From Burkholderiales bacterium (GTDB lineage: Bacteria > Pseudomonadota > Gammaproteobacteria > Burkholderiales > Burkholderiaceae_F): a stretch of 64,000 bases of DNA. The position numbers were made by a program, and so were the translations under genes. Positions 63,135 through 64,000 of this stretch are shown here, one piece after another (position 1 is the first letter of the stretch; each line of letters starts with the position of its first letter). The stretch is taken from positions 310,001-374,000 of the forward strand of contig JADJWR010000002.1 of the NCBI GenBank assembly GCA_016716275.1. Direction: 5' to 3'. Under the pieces are notes generated by a model. It was not told the origin of the DNA. It worked only from the letters and a program-made list of their open reading frames with translations, and did no database searches.

Positions 63135-64000
63135 ATGCGTATCGCAGTGATGGGGGCCGGCGGCGTCGGCGGCTATTTCGGCGGCCAGCTGGCCCGCGCC
63201 GGGCACGAGGTTGCGTTCATCGCGCGGGGGCGGCATCTGGCGGCCTTGCGCGGGCAGGGTCTGACCGTCGACAGCGCGGTCGGTCCAGTGCAGGCGCTGC
63301 CGGTGGCCGCCACCGATGACCCGGCCGAACTCGCGCCGGCGGACGTGGTGCTGTTCTGCGTCAAGCTGTGGGACGTCGAGGCTTCGGCCGCCGGGCTGGC
63401 GCCGCTGCTGTCGGCCGGCGGCATCGTGATTCCGTTCCAGAACGGCGTCGAGAGCCATCAAATGCTGGCGCGCGCGCTCGGCGCCGGGCGCGTTGCCGGC
63501 GGCGTGGCGCACATCGGCGCGGTGATCCGGGCGCCCGGCGTGATCGCGCACACGGGCACGATGGCCAAGCTGCGCGTCGGCGCGTTCGAGGCGGCGCAGG
63601 AGCCGCGGCTTGCCGAGTTCGTCGCCGCCGGCAAGGCGGCCGGCATCGACATCGAGTGCGTCGACGACATCCGCCGCTCGCTGTGGGAGAAGTTCGTCTT
63701 CCTGGTGGCGATGTCCGGCGCGACTGCGCTGGCCAGGCAGCCGATCGGCGTGGTGCGCGCCGACGCCGACCTGCGCGAGGTGCTCGCCGCGGCGATGCGC
63801 GAGACCGTCGCGGTGGCCGCCGCGCATGGGGTGGTCTTCGGCGAGACGTTCGTCGACCGCCAGATGAGCTTCGTCGACGGCCTGCCGGCCGAGATGCGCT
63901 CGTCGATGCTCAACGACCTGCTGGCCGGCAACCGGCTGGAGGCACCGTGGCTGGCCGGCGCGGTGGCAAGGATGGCGAAGGCAGCGGGCCTGCCGGCGCC
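63135..64000 (+). CDS. panE: 2-dehydropantoate 2-reductase (partial at right edge)
   Basis: NADPH-dependent reduction of ketopantoate to pantoate, a step in pantothenate and CoA synthesis. It opens MRIAVMGAGGVGGYFGGQLA with the dinucleotide loop GAGGVGGYFG at residues 7-16. Next come VVLFCVKLWDVEASA, the FQNGVES substrate/cofactor segment and the active-site Lys in SLWEKFVFLVAMSG. 288 codons are visible with no stop, so about the last 20-30 residues lie beyond base 64000. Close paralogues act on other 2-oxo acids, so substrate is family-level inference. Confidence 0.9.
   Translation, partial: MRIAVMGAGGVGGYFGGQLARAGHEVAFIARGRHLAALRGQGLTVDSAVGPVQALPVAATDDPAELAPADVVLFCVKLWDVEASAAGLAPLLSAGGIVIPFQNGVESHQMLARALGAGRVAGGVAHIGAVIRAPGVIAHTGTMAKLRVGAFEAAQEPRLAEFVAAGKAAGIDIECVDDIRRSLWEKFVFLVAMSGATALARQPIGVVRADADLREVLAAAMRETVAVAAAHGVVFGETFVDRQMSFVDGLPAEMRSSMLNDLLAGNRLEAPWLAGAVARMAKAAGLPA

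Overview
This window reads as a GC-rich (about 70% by eye) stretch of betaproteobacterial chromosome, most likely Burkholderiales or a close relative. The support is gene order: gatCAB divergent from mreBCD-mrdA-rodA-rlpA; dat-ybeD-lipB-lipA; birA-coaX; rhodanese-grxC-secB-gpsA next to gpmA-envC-ctpA; argB near a HAD nucleotidase and slmA; hslVU, STAS protein, dksA, G3E GTPase, xerC, DUF484, dapF, two lpxL-type genes and metK; and a SAH riboswitch in front of ahcY. Nearly all of it is core housekeeping. I see no prophage, CRISPR array, tRNA, rRNA or transposase gene. Genus cannot be fixed from the sequence alone.

Layout. 1-3.4 kb: xthA (cut by the left edge), pyrE, a DUF4124 protein and a DUF4382 lipoprotein. 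3.4-6.6 kb: gatC-gatA-gatB on the minus strand. 6.9-13.7 kb: the elongasome operon and rlpA. 13.7-18.7 kb: a CNNM/CBS membrane protein, a 2 x 60-bp tandem repeat, an M20 peptidase and a transmembrane Ser/Thr kinase. 18.8-25.4 kb: rsmI, divergent from an LppC/LpoA-family gene, yraN and dolP (the E. coli rsmI/lpoA-yraN-diaA-dolP cluster without diaA), then lemA, an M48 protease and a DUF4197 gene. 25.6-31.2 kb: lipoate synthesis and small genes. 31.4-34.2 kb: birA-coaX-SPOR-trmL. 34.2-38.5 kb: metY, a LOG-family gene, gpsA, secB, grxC and a rhodanese. 38.6-43.6 kb: gpmA, envC, an S41 protease, moeB and dsbB. 43.6-48.1 kb: slmA, sppA, a HAD nucleotidase and argB. 48.1-48.4 kb: a MITE-like palindromic element. 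48.4-60.1 kb: hslVU, STAS protein, dksA, G3E GTPase, rlmI, xerC, DUF484, dapF and two lpxL-type genes. 60.1-64 kb: metK, SAH riboswitch-ahcY and panE (cut by the right edge).

How the parts work together. The window covers cell-wall elongation and amidase control (mre/mrd/rod, rlpA, LpoA-like, envC, SPOR, ctpA), envelope quality control (dolP, sppA, M48, dsbB, secB, lpxL), protein quality control (hslVU), cofactor supply (lipAB, coaX, birA, moeB, panE) and the methyl cycle (metK, ahcY).

The noncoding signals are the most interesting part. A hairpin hides the metK ribosome binding site. A canonical SAH riboswitch precedes ahcY. Four of the six convergent gene pairs end in hairpins whose arms contain the two stop codons, paired with each other. 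A related hairpin sits just upstream of two different genes. A 273-bp element with terminal inverted repeats lies between argB and a metal-binding protein gene. None of these amounts to a clearly new multi-gene system.
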